DNA of 64,000 bases from CAYLLT01 sp964384465. Its GTDB lineage: Bacteria > Planctomycetota > Phycisphaerae > UBA1845 > PWPN01. Positions within the stretch are counted from its first letter, which is position 1. Each line of letters begins with the position of its first letter. Of this stretch, positions 27,958-36,889 are shown in pieces. The translations under genes and the position numbers were made by a program. Below the pieces are notes generated by a model. The model made no database searches. It worked only from the letters and a program-made list of their open reading frames with translations, and had not been told where the DNA came from. The stretch is taken from positions 1 to 64,000 of the forward strand of contig CAYLLT010000004.1 of assembly GCA_964384465.1 (NCBI GenBank), written 5' to 3'.

Positions 27958-28884
27958 ATGGCGAAGAAGCCCACGACCCCCGAACCGACAGCGAAGCTCC
28001 CCGCGACACTACCGATTGCGCGAAAAAATTTTGGAGACTACAAGCCAGACGCTCCGACCTGGATCACGTTAGCAACAGGCGAGTACTACCCCGACATCCT
28101 GCCAGAGGCATGTGAACTGTACAAGCCGGTGCTCATCTTGTTCGGGCAGATTCTTAAGCGATCGGAATCCTCTGCTGCGTTATTCACGAGCATTTGCGAG
28201 TTGACGGAAACTTGGATGCGGGTCCAGCTTGCGCGAGTCTTTCGAAAGTATGTTAGCCCGACGACACCGGTAGAGATGCTCAAGAACAAGTCAAAGGTTA
28301 AAGGCATCTGCGAGCAGTTCGGGGCCGGATTTCGGCCCATCCAGGAAGTGCAGAAGGCTTTCGCCTCCCGGCCGATTCCCGACGAGGCGCTCTGTGCCGT
28401 TCTCTGGGAGTACAAGGATCGTGGCAAAAAGGGCTACGATCTGACCGAGAAATTCTTCGCGATTATCCGAGGACAACTTCCCGCGTACACGATCACCGGC
28501 CCGGAGCGTGCAGGGCAAGATGTGCTACTGGGTACCGTGTGGCCTGATTATCCCAAACCCGACCGGCCAGCAGATTTCATCATCAAGCATCAGAACGAAG
28601 TGCTGGCAGTTGGTTTCGCGCGCTACGACAGCGACCGCGGCGGAGCACAGGAGGACGACCGCACTGGCGGATATCGGGAGTGCGCAAAAGAAGTTCTTGG
28701 CTTCGCCGCAAAAAAGGGTTTGCGCAAACTCAAAGTTATTTTCCTCAACGACGGGCCCGGCCTGCTTCTCGGTTCCATGTGGTCGGACTACGTCTATCTG
28801 GAAAAGTCGGGCAAGGGGAGAATCAGGGTTGTGACACTGCGGATGCTGCCAGAGCGCATCACCGTCGAATGGCTGGAGTCTTGA
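27958..28884 (+). CDS. Putative type II restriction endonuclease
   Basis: 308 residues. Its assignment rests mainly on position: it ends 3 bp before a DNA methyltransferase. The central and C-terminal part, PADFIIKHQNEVLAVGFARY followed by DSDRGGAQEDDRTGGYRE, has the shape of a nuclease core (acidic residue, beta strand, then a second acidic/charged strand), although a canonical D-(E/Q)xK triad is not evident. Base composition is visibly less GC-rich than the flanks, consistent with transfer. The start at 27958 (MAKKPTTPEPT) lacks a good ribosome-binding site. Recognition site unknown. Confidence 0.65.
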   Translation: MAKKPTTPEPTAKLPATLPIARKNFGDYKPDAPTWITLATGEYYPDILPEACELYKPVLILFGQILKRSESSAALFTSICELTETWMRVQLARVFRKYVSPTTPVEMLKNKSKVKGICEQFGAGFRPIQEVQKAFASRPIPDEALCAVLWEYKDRGKKGYDLTEKFFAIIRGQLPAYTITGPERAGQDVLLGTVWPDYPKPDRPADFIIKHQNEVLAVGFARYDSDRGGAQEDDRTGGYRECAKEVLGFAAKKGLRKLKVIFLNDGPGLLLGSMWSDYVYLEKSGKGRIRVVTLRMLPERITVEWLES

Positions 28885-28887
28885 CCG

Positions 28888-30075
28888 ATGGCGACCGGAA
28901 TCCCTTCTAAGCGCCGTCCTAAGCGCCTCAATTACACGCTGGCCTATCCGGGCAAGATGTCGCGCGCCGAAGTGCTCGCGATGCTGGGCACCGAGCCGAT
29001 CGAAATCGCCACAGCGAGCAGCGCGGGGCGCCTGTTACAAGGGGACAACCTGTCGGCGTTGCTTTGGCTCAGGGATGAACCGCAGGTGCGCCGGCACGTT
29101 CGCAGCGTGTACATCGATCCCCCGTACGCAACGTCGATGGCATTCGTGGACCGCGATGTTAAACACGCCTACGACGATCACCTGAATGGCGCCGAGTATT
29201 TGGAGTCGTTACGCCGAAGGCTAATCGTCCTGCACGACCTGCTCGCTGACGACGGATCGATCTTCGTCCACCTTGATCAGAATATGGTCTTCGAGATGAA
29301 GATCATCATGGACGAGGTGTTTGGACGGGCGAACTTCCGCAACTTCATCACGCGAAAAAAGTGCAATACGAAGAACTACACTCGCAAGAACTTCGGGAAC
29401 ATAGCAGACCACATGCTTTTCTATACCAAGACAGATCAAAACATTTGGCACCGGCCGTATGACGCATGGACCGAAGTGAGGGTGGAAGAGGAATACCCAT
29501 ACGTCGATGAGAGATCGGGACGCCGCTACAAAAAGGTTCCGATTCATGCGCCGGGAATCCGGCGGGGAGAGACAGGGAAGCCGTGGCGTGACAAAATGCC
29601 GCCGAAGGGCAAGCATTGGCAGTACCCGCCTGCAAAACTCGACGAACTCGACGCCGCCGGAGAGATTTACTGGTCTCCGAACGGGAATCCCCGGCGCAAA
29701 GTGTTCTTCGACCAGAGCAAAGGAATCCCCGTCCAGGATATTTGGATGTCCTTCAAAGACCCGCACAATCAAAACGTCCTCATCACCGGCTATCCGACTG
29801 AGAAGAACTTTGAATTGGTATCCAGACTGATCGCCGCGACGACAAACCCCGGGGACTTGGTTCTGGATTGCTATTGCGGATCGGGAACCACGCTCGAAGC
29901 CGCGGCGCTGCTCGGTCGTCGGTTCATCGGCATTGACATTTCCGAGGCGGCGATCACGGCGATCGTGAAGCGATTCCGTGATGGGCGATCCGCGATGGGT
30001 GATTTCGTTGGGATTCGGAGTGCCAAGAAAACGCAAGCCAAGGCAGAAATGTTGCTTTTCCCGGTGAATGACTAG
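28888..30075 (+). CDS. DNA methyltransferase (adenine-N6 or cytosine-N4, beta-class order)
   Basis: 395 residues. Catalytic motif IV DPPYATSM is near residue 74 and the SAM-binding motif I DCYCGSGTT near residue 331, so the order IV-target recognition-I is that of the beta class. The sequence DDGSIFVHLDQNMVFEMKII is the usual follow-on of such enzymes. RRFIGIDISEAA closes the SAM fold. It protects host DNA from the upstream endonuclease; together they form a compact type II-like system with no controller gene. Length is too short for a typical type III Mod. Confidence 0.9.
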   Translation: MATGIPSKRRPKRLNYTLAYPGKMSRAEVLAMLGTEPIEIATASSAGRLLQGDNLSALLWLRDEPQVRRHVRSVYIDPPYATSMAFVDRDVKHAYDDHLNGAEYLESLRRRLIVLHDLLADDGSIFVHLDQNMVFEMKIIMDEVFGRANFRNFITRKKCNTKNYTRKNFGNIADHMLFYTKTDQNIWHRPYDAWTEVRVEEEYPYVDERSGRRYKKVPIHAPGIRRGETGKPWRDKMPPKGKHWQYPPAKLDELDAAGEIYWSPNGNPRRKVFFDQSKGIPVQDIWMSFKDPHNQNVLITGYPTEKNFELVSRLIAATTNPGDLVLDCYCGSGTTLEAAALLGRRFIGIDISEAAITAIVKRFRDGRSAMGDFVGIRSAKKTQAKAEMLLFPVND

Positions 30076-30126
30076 GCAGAGCCCCAAAGTGGTAACGGCA
30101 GGTCGTTGACCTGTGCCCTACGCAAA

Positions 30127-31170
30127 TCAAATCCGAGTATCGAATGACCGCTCGGTCAGCCCCAGGCCGGGGCGGTCGGTCAGCGTGAGGCGTCCGGCGG
30201 TGCCGCCGATGCCTTCGAAGGGGTCGTCCGCGAGGAGCAGATGGCCGTCGAGATCGAGGTAGTCCGCCATCGGGGCGAGCTGGGCGGCGGCGGCGATGCC
30301 GACCGATGTTTCCACCATGCAGCCGAGCATGATCTTCAGGCCGGCCGAGCGGGCGGTGTGGATCATGCGAACGGCGTTGCGGATGCCGCCGCATTTGCTG
30401 AGCTTGATGTTGATGCCGTCGAAACAGCCGACGCAGCCAAGCACGTCTTCTGCGCGCACGCAGCTCTCATCGGCAAAGAGCGGCGCGATGTTCTCGGCGC
30501 GGACCCGCGGCAATACCGCGTGATCGCCGGCGGGCGTGGGTTGCTCGATCATTTCGACGTTGAACCGGGCGGCCAGGCGGCAACGCTCCAGCACGTTGTC
30601 CGATGTCCAGCCGCAATTGGCGTCCACGCGCAGGACCTTGTCCGGCGCCTCGCGGCGGACGGTGTCCAGTATGCGCTCATCCTGCGAGGTCCCGAGCTTG
30701 ATCTTGAGGATCGGAAATGCTGCCGCCTCGCTTATTTTCTGCGCGATCACGTCGGGCCGATCGATGCCGATGGTGAACGAGGTCAGCGGCGCCCGCGTCG
30801 GGTCGAGGCCGAACCATTTCCACACCGGGACGCCCAGCAGCTTGCCGCACAGATCGTGCAGGGCGCCGTCGATGGCCGCGACGGCGGCGAACTGATCGGC
30901 GAAGCGGCGGGCGATCGGATCGAGGATGGCGTCGAGCGCGAACGGATCGTCGCCGAGCATGTCCGGCATGCCGGCCAGGGCGGCCTCGCTGGAGTCCAGT
31001 GATTGGTGGTAATAGGCACTGGGCGCCGCTTCGCCCCAGCCGAGCCGGCCGTCGTGCTCGATCTGGACGAGCAGGACGTCGCGAGCGGTGCCGGCCGCGT
31101 CCGGCCGGGTGCGGGCGATGTTGAACGGATGATGTAGCCGCAGATGACGGCGGTGCCAGGTCAGCTTCAC
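30127..31170 (-). CDS. Enolase-superfamily enzyme, L-Ala-D/L-Glu (dipeptide) epimerase-like
   Basis: 347 residues, GTG start at 31170 overlapping the macro-domain stop (GTGA). The N-terminal capping domain contains WGEAAPSAYY. The barrel has the KxK pair ILKIKLGTS, metal ligands RVDANCGW and ADESC, and the second catalytic lysine in INIKLSKCGG. The muconate-lactonising subgroup with this pattern includes dipeptide epimerases that recycle murein peptides. Specificity is not provable by eye; other acid-sugar or N-succinylamino-acid activities are possible. Coupling to a macro-domain gene is curious. Confidence 0.8.
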   Translation of the reverse strand: MKLTWHRRHLRLHHPFNIARTRPDAAGTARDVLLVQIEHDGRLGWGEAAPSAYYHQSLDSSEAALAGMPDMLGDDPFALDAILDPIARRFADQFAAVAAIDGALHDLCGKLLGVPVWKWFGLDPTRAPLTSFTIGIDRPDVIAQKISEAAAFPILKIKLGTSQDERILDTVRREAPDKVLRVDANCGWTSDNVLERCRLAARFNVEMIEQPTPAGDHAVLPRVRAENIAPLFADESCVRAEDVLGCVGCFDGINIKLSKCGGIRNAVRMIHTARSAGLKIMLGCMVETSVGIAAAAQLAPMADYLDLDGHLLLADDPFEGIGGTAGRLTLTDRPGLGLTERSFDTRI

Positions 31171-31718
31171 GAACGCGACTCCGAAATGCTGCTCGTTAGG
31201 TTATCAAGGACGCGCTGATATGTGTTGTAGGCAAACTCGTCATACAGCACGAAGATGGCGCGCTCGATCCGGCCATGCCCGCTCAGGAAATCGGCGGTTT
31301 CGGTCAGGGCGATGTTGGCGGCCGGTTCGAGCGGGTAGCCATAGACGCCGCAACTGATGGCGGGAAAAGCAATCGTTTTGCATCCGTTATCGACGGCGAG
31401 CTGTAGGGCAGTGCGGTAGCATCCGGCCAGGCGCTGCGGCTCGCCGGATTGGCCGTCCCGATAGACCGGGCCGACGGCGTGGATGACGAATTGGGCGGGC
31501 AGGCGGTAGCCGTGCGTGATTTTGGCAGATCCCGTGGCACAGCCTCCCAGCGTGCGGCACTCTGCGAGCAGCTCGGGGCCGGCCACGCGATGGATCCGGC
31601 CGTCCACGCCGCCACCGCCCAGCAGCGTGGTATTGGCGGCGTTGACGATCACGTCGGCCTGGACGGTGGTGATGTCGCCGCGGACGAGGGTCATGCGTTT
31701 GAGCGCGCCGGCATCCAT
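31167..31718 (-). CDS. Macro-domain protein (O-acetyl-ADP-ribose deacetylase-like)
   Basis: 183 residues from ATG 31718 (MDAGALKRM). One complete macro domain: GDITTVQADVIVNAANTTLL, GGGGVDGRIHRVAG, HAVGPVYRDGQ, and FPAISCGVYGYP. NAAN and GVYGYP line the ADP-ribose pocket in the MacroD/YmdB class, which removes O-acetyl or ADP-ribosyl groups. The frame is open upstream to 31916, but that part is the translated palindromic repeat at 31764-31881, so the repeat is taken as 5' non-coding. The stop overlaps the epimerase start. Confidence 0.9.
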   Translation of the reverse strand: MDAGALKRMTLVRGDITTVQADVIVNAANTTLLGGGGVDGRIHRVAGPELLAECRTLGGCATGSAKITHGYRLPAQFVIHAVGPVYRDGQSGEPQRLAGCYRTALQLAVDNGCKTIAFPAISCGVYGYPLEPAANIALTETADFLSGHGRIERAIFVLYDEFAYNTYQRVLDNLTSSISESRS

Positions 31719-31763
31719 TCCGACGAGTATAGAAAGTGGGGATTGGGGGTGCAATTTCATCGT

Positions 31764-31881
31764 GGAGTGCGGCGGCGGAGACGCCGCTTTGGCTTCGCGC
31801 AGAGCTCTTTCGCCGGAGCGTCTCTCATCGCCCGACACAGCCTGCCCGCAAGCCAAAGCGCCGCCGCCAGCGACGCACTCC
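31764..31881. repeat. 118-bp inverted-repeat element (GGAGTGCG ... CGCACTCC)
   Basis: The left arm runs GGAGTGCGGCGGCGG ... CGCTTTGGCTT (31764-31794) and the right arm AAGCCAAAGCG ... CGACGCACTCC (31850-31881), with strong but imperfect complementarity. It lies in the 248-bp divergent gap between the macro-domain gene and the small membrane gene, so it may influence both promoters or the macro-domain leader RNA. Confidence 0.8.
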
Positions 31882-31966
31882 ATATGCACCCGGACCGCAC
31901 TACAGATTACGGACATGCACCCCGGCCCGCTTGCGAACTCGCACGAGTGAGACTATCCTTTCGACG

Positions 31967-32146
31967 ATGGCCAACGATAATTCAATCAGCTCCGGCGGAT
32001 CGAAGTCGATATGGGACAATGATCTGCCGGCCGGGGATTCACCGCCGCTGGCGCGGTGGCCGCTGACCGCCGCGATCATCGCGTATGCGGCGTGGATGAT
32101 CTTTCTGGTCGCGATGCTGGTCCTGCGGCTGACGCAGCCCGGTTGA
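31967..32146 (+). CDS. Small single-span membrane protein (59 aa)
   Basis: MANDNSISSGGSKSIWDNDL, a polar N-terminus, then one strong transmembrane helix (WPLTAAIIAYAAWMIFLVAM) and a short tail. It is compact and ends 17 bp before the next gene's start, suggesting co-transcription. I do not recognise a family. Short length makes the call moderate. Confidence 0.6.
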   Translation: MANDNSISSGGSKSIWDNDLPAGDSPPLARWPLTAAIIAYAAWMIFLVAMLVLRLTQPG

Positions 32147-32162
32147 GACTTGCCGCTTGCTC

Positions 32163-33995
32163 ATGGGCACCATCGATACGCCCGCGCTCGATGCCGACCT
32201 CTTTCATCGCAATCTGAGTGCCCTTCGAACGGTCGAGCCCGAACTGGCCGCCCGGCTGGAACATGCGCTGGAGCGCGTGGGGGAACTTTCCGCGCCGGCG
32301 GCGACCCGCGATGGGCGCGTGAGCTTTCGCGTGCGGCGGCCTGACGGCACGCCCGGCTGGTTCGGGCGCACATCCATCCCCGGCGTGCGGGCCGCCGCCC
32401 TGCTGGAGCAATTTCAACCCGGAAATGCGAACGTGCTGCTGCCCGGCGTCGGCGAAGGCTCGGAAGCGGCGCTGCTCACGCAACGACTCGGCCGGCACAG
32501 GGCGGTCTTTGTGTGGGAGGAGTGTGAAACGTCTGTATGCTGGTCGCTGCATCTACACGATTTCGAGAGCGCGATCCTCGACAAGCGGTTGGTCTTTCTC
32601 CTCTGCGCCGCCGGCGATCTGGCCGCCGCCCTGTCGGAGTGGCTCAGGAAGAATCCCGGCCACTTGTGCCCGGATCGGATCATGATGTGGCCGTGGCTGA
32701 CGTTTGGCGAGATCGTCCCCTGTCGAGCGGCGGTGGAGGCCGCGTATCAACGCGTCGAGCAGGAGCGCTCGCGCGCACTGGCAACGCTGCGGCGCGAATC
32801 CGCCGAAGCTCCGCGGGCGGTATCGGCTTCGAGCGCACCGGTGATCGCGCTGCTGGGATTGCATGCCCGCGACGAGACGATCCTGCTTGCTGACTCGCTC
32901 GCGGCGGGGGCGGAGTCGCTCGGATGGCGGCCGGTCAGCGCTGTCGTCCGCTCGCCGGCCGATGTGCATCCGTTAGCGCGGGCCCGCCGGCTTCACAACG
33001 ATCCAAACGGTCGGCCTGAGATGGCGATCCTGATCGACATCACGCGCCACGAAGTTCGCGACGTGCTACCGGATTCCGTGCCGGCAGTCTGTTGGCTGGA
33101 TCCGGGGGCGGCACTCGATGCGAGTCTGCCCGCGCGCATGGGTGCGGACGATGTTATCGCTGTCACCGGCAGTTGGGTTCGCGATCGGGCCATCGCTGGT
33201 GGGATCGACGCGAGACGGATACACGTCTGCCCGCCGCCCTGCCTGACGGTCGGCAAAGATTTCGATCCTGCTGATGACCGGCCGATCGATGTGGCGATTG
33301 TCGCGGATCTCGGCCCGACGGATGCAGCCAGCTTCGGCCACCGCCTGCCCACGCATGAACAGATATGGAAGGCGGCGGTCGATCTGCTCAAAGCCAGGAT
33401 CGAGGAGTTTTTTAGCGAAGATCTATGCGATGCTCTGCTGACGCGGACCGAAGAGCGGTTGGGAGCCTGGATTGAAGATGAAGCAACGCGAGCGGCAATG
33501 CTGCGTGCGCTGGGGATGAATGTGGCGCCGGTCCTGCTGTGGCAATTCCTGGCGCAATCTCTTATTCAAAATGAAGTTAATGTCAGCCTCCACGGCGGCG
33601 GCTGGGCGAGTTTCGACCCATCCGATTGCAGAGACCCCGGCGCTGTGACGGTTTTGCGACGATTGGAGATCGTCCGGCGGGCGAAGCTCGTCGTCCACGC
33701 CGATCTGACGGGTGCGATGACTGCGGATGCGTTGATCGCGGCGGGAGCGGGCGCGGTGGTGCTCGCGCGGCGGACGCCACGCAACGACCAGGCGGGTGGA
33801 CTCGGCACGCTGCTGGCTGAAGAGAGCGAAATCGTCTTCTTCTCCTCCGCCCGCGAACTGCTGGAGCGGGTTCGGCAGCTACTGAGCGACGAGCCGGCTC
33901 GCCGGCGCATCGCCCAGACGGCCATCCGGCGGTGCGCGAGCGATCATGCGCCTGCCGCCCGGCTTCAGACCCTGCGGGCAATGTTAACTTCATAG
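32163..33995 (+). CDS. Glycosyltransferase-like protein of CgeB type, uncertain
   Basis: 610 residues, no signal peptide or TM helix. The central part reads like the first Rossmann lobe of a GT-B enzyme (VIALLGLHARDETILLADSL, PAVCWLDPGAALD, GSWVRDRAIAGGIDARRIHV), and the C-terminal part (VSLHGGGWASFD, RRAKLVVHADLTGAMTADAL, IAAGAGAVVLARR, EIVFFSSARELLERVRQLLS) matches the second lobe of CgeB-like proteins, where a glutamate/glycine loop binds the donor. The N-terminal 200 residues resemble flagellin-glycosylation-type GVGEGSEAALL sequences. An alternative TTG start lies 6 bp upstream. Function inferred only from the fold pattern. Confidence 0.55.
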   Translation: MGTIDTPALDADLFHRNLSALRTVEPELAARLEHALERVGELSAPAATRDGRVSFRVRRPDGTPGWFGRTSIPGVRAAALLEQFQPGNANVLLPGVGEGSEAALLTQRLGRHRAVFVWEECETSVCWSLHLHDFESAILDKRLVFLLCAAGDLAAALSEWLRKNPGHLCPDRIMMWPWLTFGEIVPCRAAVEAAYQRVEQERSRALATLRRESAEAPRAVSASSAPVIALLGLHARDETILLADSLAAGAESLGWRPVSAVVRSPADVHPLARARRLHNDPNGRPEMAILIDITRHEVRDVLPDSVPAVCWLDPGAALDASLPARMGADDVIAVTGSWVRDRAIAGGIDARRIHVCPPPCLTVGKDFDPADDRPIDVAIVADLGPTDAASFGHRLPTHEQIWKAAVDLLKARIEEFFSEDLCDALLTRTEERLGAWIEDEATRAAMLRALGMNVAPVLLWQFLAQSLIQNEVNVSLHGGGWASFDPSDCRDPGAVTVLRRLEIVRRAKLVVHADLTGAMTADALIAAGAGAVVLARRTPRNDQAGGLGTLLAEESEIVFFSSARELLERVRQLLSDEPARRRIAQTAIRRCASDHAPAARLQTLRAMLTS

Positions 33996-34144
33996 CCCAA
34001 CGGCTCGTGCCTCACATGTAAAACCATCGTCCGGTAAAGTTTTAGGCCGCGACCGACCGATAAAAGTGCCATACCGACTGCTGGAAATATGTTCCGGCGC
34101 GTAGCGACGGTTCCGTGTTGTCTTGTTGGAAGGCTGCGACGCTT

Positions 34145-35350
34145 ATGAGAATCATTGCCATTGCCAATCAGAAGGGCGGGTGTGGCAAGACCACCGTCAG
34201 CATCAACCTGGCGGCGTGCCTGGCCCGCGAGGGGCGGCGAACGCTTCTGGTGGACATGGATCCGCAAGGGCACTGCGCGCTGGGGCTGGCGGTGCCCGAG
34301 GACCAGATCGAAATCAACATGCACGATGTCATCACCGGCGGCGGCAGAACGGATATGGGCCGCTGCATCTGGCAGATCACCGCGAATTTCGATCTGGCGC
34401 CGTCGACCACCGCGCTGGCCAATTACGAACAGACGCAGTTGAGCGTGGCGGACCGCGAGTTCCGGCTGCGCGACGCGCTGTCCACCATCAGCGAGAAGTA
34501 CGATTTCGCGCTGGTCGATTGCCCACCGCACATCGGGCTGTTGACGCGCAACGCCTTGCAGGCGGCGGGCGAGGTGATTATTCCCGTTGATACCGGATAC
34601 TTCTCTTTGCAGGGTCTGTCGAAGCAGCTCGAAACCATCGAGGCGCTGCGGGCGGCTCGCGAAACGCGGCTGGACATCCGCGTGCTGGCCAATCTGTACG
34701 ACGTGCGGACGAAGCTGGGGCGGGAGATCCTCAACGAGCTGAAACGCAAATTCGGGCCGGTCATGTGCCATACGTTCATCAACTTCAACACCAAGCTGCG
34801 CGAGGGGGCCAGCTTCGGCCAGCCGATCACCGAATACGACCCCGGCAGCATGGGGTATCGCGATTTCGTGCGGCTGGCTCGCGAATTGATTTCCGCCGGC
34901 GGGCCGGAGACGGTGCCGACCGCGCTGCTGCGGCAGGCGGACGACCTGGCCGAACAGGCGGAGAAACTTCTGGCTACTTCCCGGCCGCTGTTCGGCAACA
35001 ACGGTTTTGAGAAGGCGTCGCAGCCATTGCCGAGTACGCCGGAACAAGTTCAGGAGAAGATCGACCGAATCTACGGCGTGCACTCGACGCAGGAAGGCGT
35101 GCTGTTCGTGACGCACGCGCCCGGCGCGGTTCGCGTGAGCCTGGCCGGTGATTTCAACAACTGGTCGCCGGATATCACGCCGATGATTCCCAATGGCACC
35201 GGCGATTCGTTCAAAGCGCTGCTGCCGCTGTCTTCCGGCCGATACCGCTACCGGCTGGTGGTCGATGGGAGTTGGCAGAACGATCCGTATAACACCTACG
35301 TCGAATCCAATCCCTACGGCGAACTGAATTCGGTCGTCGAAGTGCCTTGA
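34145..35350 (+). CDS. ParA-family ATPase fused to a glycogen-binding (AMPK1-CBM/CBM48-like) domain
   Basis: 401 residues. Residues 1-255 form a full ParA/Soj ATPase: deviant Walker A NQKGGCGKTTVSINLAA, Walker A' LLVDMDPQGH, Walker B-like DFALVDCPPHIGLL, then TGYFSLQGLSKQLETIE. After a helical linker, residues about 320-401 look like the carbohydrate-binding module of AMPK beta or glycogen-branching enzymes: VRVSLAGDFNNWSPDITPM, YRYRLVVDGSWQNDPYN and NPYGELNSVVEV. The first part would dimerise on ATP and bind DNA or a partner for positioning; the second could bind polysaccharide. No parB or parS is adjacent, so chromosome segregation is not implied. Confidence 0.88.
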   Translation: MRIIAIANQKGGCGKTTVSINLAACLAREGRRTLLVDMDPQGHCALGLAVPEDQIEINMHDVITGGGRTDMGRCIWQITANFDLAPSTTALANYEQTQLSVADREFRLRDALSTISEKYDFALVDCPPHIGLLTRNALQAAGEVIIPVDTGYFSLQGLSKQLETIEALRAARETRLDIRVLANLYDVRTKLGREILNELKRKFGPVMCHTFINFNTKLREGASFGQPITEYDPGSMGYRDFVRLARELISAGGPETVPTALLRQADDLAEQAEKLLATSRPLFGNNGFEKASQPLPSTPEQVQEKIDRIYGVHSTQEGVLFVTHAPGAVRVSLAGDFNNWSPDITPMIPNGTGDSFKALLPLSSGRYRYRLVVDGSWQNDPYNTYVESNPYGELNSVVEVP

Positions 35351-35492
35351 TTCCTGCCGCTGATTCACCGCCGAGACGCTGAGACGCAGAGAAGATAATC
35401 AGGGTAGCAACCGGCGCCCCCGCTGCGTACAATCAATTCCGCGTTCCAGTTACTTACGTACGATCATTGGATTCTGCTGAAGGAGATGCCAC

Positions 35493-36203
35493 ATGCGCGT
35501 TGACAACTTGCGGCTGCGGTTGGCGCTGAGTTTTACTTTGGTTGGCTTTGTCGGATGCGACAAGGAAACCAAACGGACTGGCCCGGAATCGGCCCCACAA
35601 GCCTCCGGCCGCGCAGCGCGAGTCTGGAAATTTGATGATCTGCCGGCGGGCCGGGCGCCTATCGGCTGGCGGATCATGGCCACGCATCCGTCCACAAAGA
35701 AGGAACTGGCCGTCTGGCAGGTGATGGCCGATCCGGCGGCACCGAGTCGGCCGAACGTGCTCACGATCACCAAGACGGAGAATGAGGGCGGCACGTTCAA
35801 TCTGGCCGTCGTCGAAGGTACCGCATACAAGGACGTGGATCTCAGCGTGAAGCTGCGGGCCAACACGGGGAAGGAAGATCAGGGCGGCGGACTCGTGTGG
35901 CGGCTGCGCGACGAGAACAACTACTACATCTGCCGGCTGAATCCGCTGGAGAACAACTTCCGCGTGTACAAGGTCGTTGACGGCAAGCGGACGCAATTTG
36001 AATCCACCGACAGCGACGCGCGGGCCGGAGCGTGGCACACCCTTCGCGCGACGATGACCGGCGACAAAATCGTCTGCTATCTGGATGGTCAACAGCGCTT
36101 GCAGGCCACGGACGACACGCTGAAGGAGCCCGGCATGATCGGCCTGTGGTCGAAAGCCGACGCCGCTTCGTCGTTCGATGAGTTGACGGTCAGCGGTGAA
36201 TGA
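35493..36203 (+). CDS. Lipoprotein with a concanavalin-like (DUF1080-related) domain
   Basis: 236 residues. The signal sequence ends in a lipobox-like FVGC (Cys at residue 22). The domain (FDDLPAGRAPIGWRI, DVDLSVKLRANTGKEDQGGG, LVWRLRDENNYYICRLNP, PGMIGLWSKADAASSFDELT) is a LamG/DUF1080-type jelly roll likely to bind sugar. A decayed copy of its last 47 codons lies downstream at 36890-37030. Confidence 0.72.
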   Translation: MRVDNLRLRLALSFTLVGFVGCDKETKRTGPESAPQASGRAARVWKFDDLPAGRAPIGWRIMATHPSTKKELAVWQVMADPAAPSRPNVLTITKTENEGGTFNLAVVEGTAYKDVDLSVKLRANTGKEDQGGGLVWRLRDENNYYICRLNPLENNFRVYKVVDGKRTQFESTDSDARAGAWHTLRATMTGDKIVCYLDGQQRLQATDDTLKEPGMIGLWSKADAASSFDELTVSGE

Positions 36204-36256
36204 AATCACTTGCTCGCTTGTAGGATCGCCCGTGATTTGACTATACTGGAGTAGCG

Positions 36257-36466
36257 ATGCCCTGCGTCAGCCGGTTCTATGGGATTTCGATTTACCTGTA
36301 CGCGCGCGATCATGGGCCGCCGCACTTTCACGCCAAATATGCCGGCGATGATGCCGCCATCGAGGTGAGCTCGGAGGAGGTGCTGGTCGGCCAAATCCCG
36401 CCTCGAGCTCTGAGGCTTGTGCAGGAATGGGCGAAACTCCATCGTGAGGAGTTGCTGGACAATTAG
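36257..36466 (+). CDS. DUF4160 protein
   Basis: 69 residues, ATG with GGAG 8 nt upstream. The sequence FYGISIYLYARDHGPPHFHA, EVSSEEVLVGQIPPRALRLV and QEWAKLHREELLDN is the whole DUF4160 domain. It is usually encoded directly before a DUF2442 protein, as here (60-bp gap). The pair behaves in genomes like a toxin-antitoxin module, but no activity is established to my knowledge. Confidence 0.88.
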   Translation: MPCVSRFYGISIYLYARDHGPPHFHAKYAGDDAAIEVSSEEVLVGQIPPRALRLVQEWAKLHREELLDN

Positions 36467-36526
36467 AACCGGGTTCAAACCGGCGGGTCGCCCGGCGCGA
36501 TCGAGCCATTACCGTGAGGCGTATGC

Positions 36527-36853
36527 ATGTATCCGCACGCGATCCAGCTTAACCTGATCGGCGACTATCGGCTTTCGATCCGCTTCGAAGACGGCACAGA
36601 AGCCGAGCTCGATTTTGCTCCGATGCTCACAGCGGGCGGGATCTTTAATGAACTAAAGGACCCGGCACGTTTCGCCGCCGTTCGGGTCGACTCGGACGCC
36701 CAGACCATCGTCTGGCCCAACGGCGCCGACATCTGCCCGGACGTCCTCTACCACCTCGCCACCGGCGCGCCGCTGCCCGGGCCCTTAGAAAATCCTCCAG
36801 CAAGACGGATTCGTCTGGTTCACGCTCCCCAGCGCTTGGCCACGAGTTCATGA
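36527..36853 (+). CDS. DUF2442 protein
   Basis: 108 residues. The core QLNLIGDYRLSIRFEDGTEA, ELDFAPML and AQTIVWPNGADICPDVLYHL is the DUF2442 domain; the C-terminal 20 residues after PLPGPL are not part of it and may be derived from neighbouring sequence. A GAGG site precedes ATG 36527. Partner of the DUF4160 gene just upstream. Confidence 0.85.
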   Translation: MYPHAIQLNLIGDYRLSIRFEDGTEAELDFAPMLTAGGIFNELKDPARFAAVRVDSDAQTIVWPNGADICPDVLYHLATGAPLPGPLENPPARRIRLVHAPQRLATSS

Positions 36854-36889
36854 TGCCATCCCGACATGCTTCGAGAAATGGAGCGGGCT

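Noticed and set aside
34145..35350. Chromosome partition locus with a nearby origin
   Set aside because: No parB, parS, dnaA, gidA or DnaA-box cluster is seen around the ParA-like gene.
33965..35368. Minus-strand frame of 467 codons opposite the ParA-CBM gene
   Set aside because: Shadow frame; the plus-strand protein has complete Walker motifs and a CBM-like domain.
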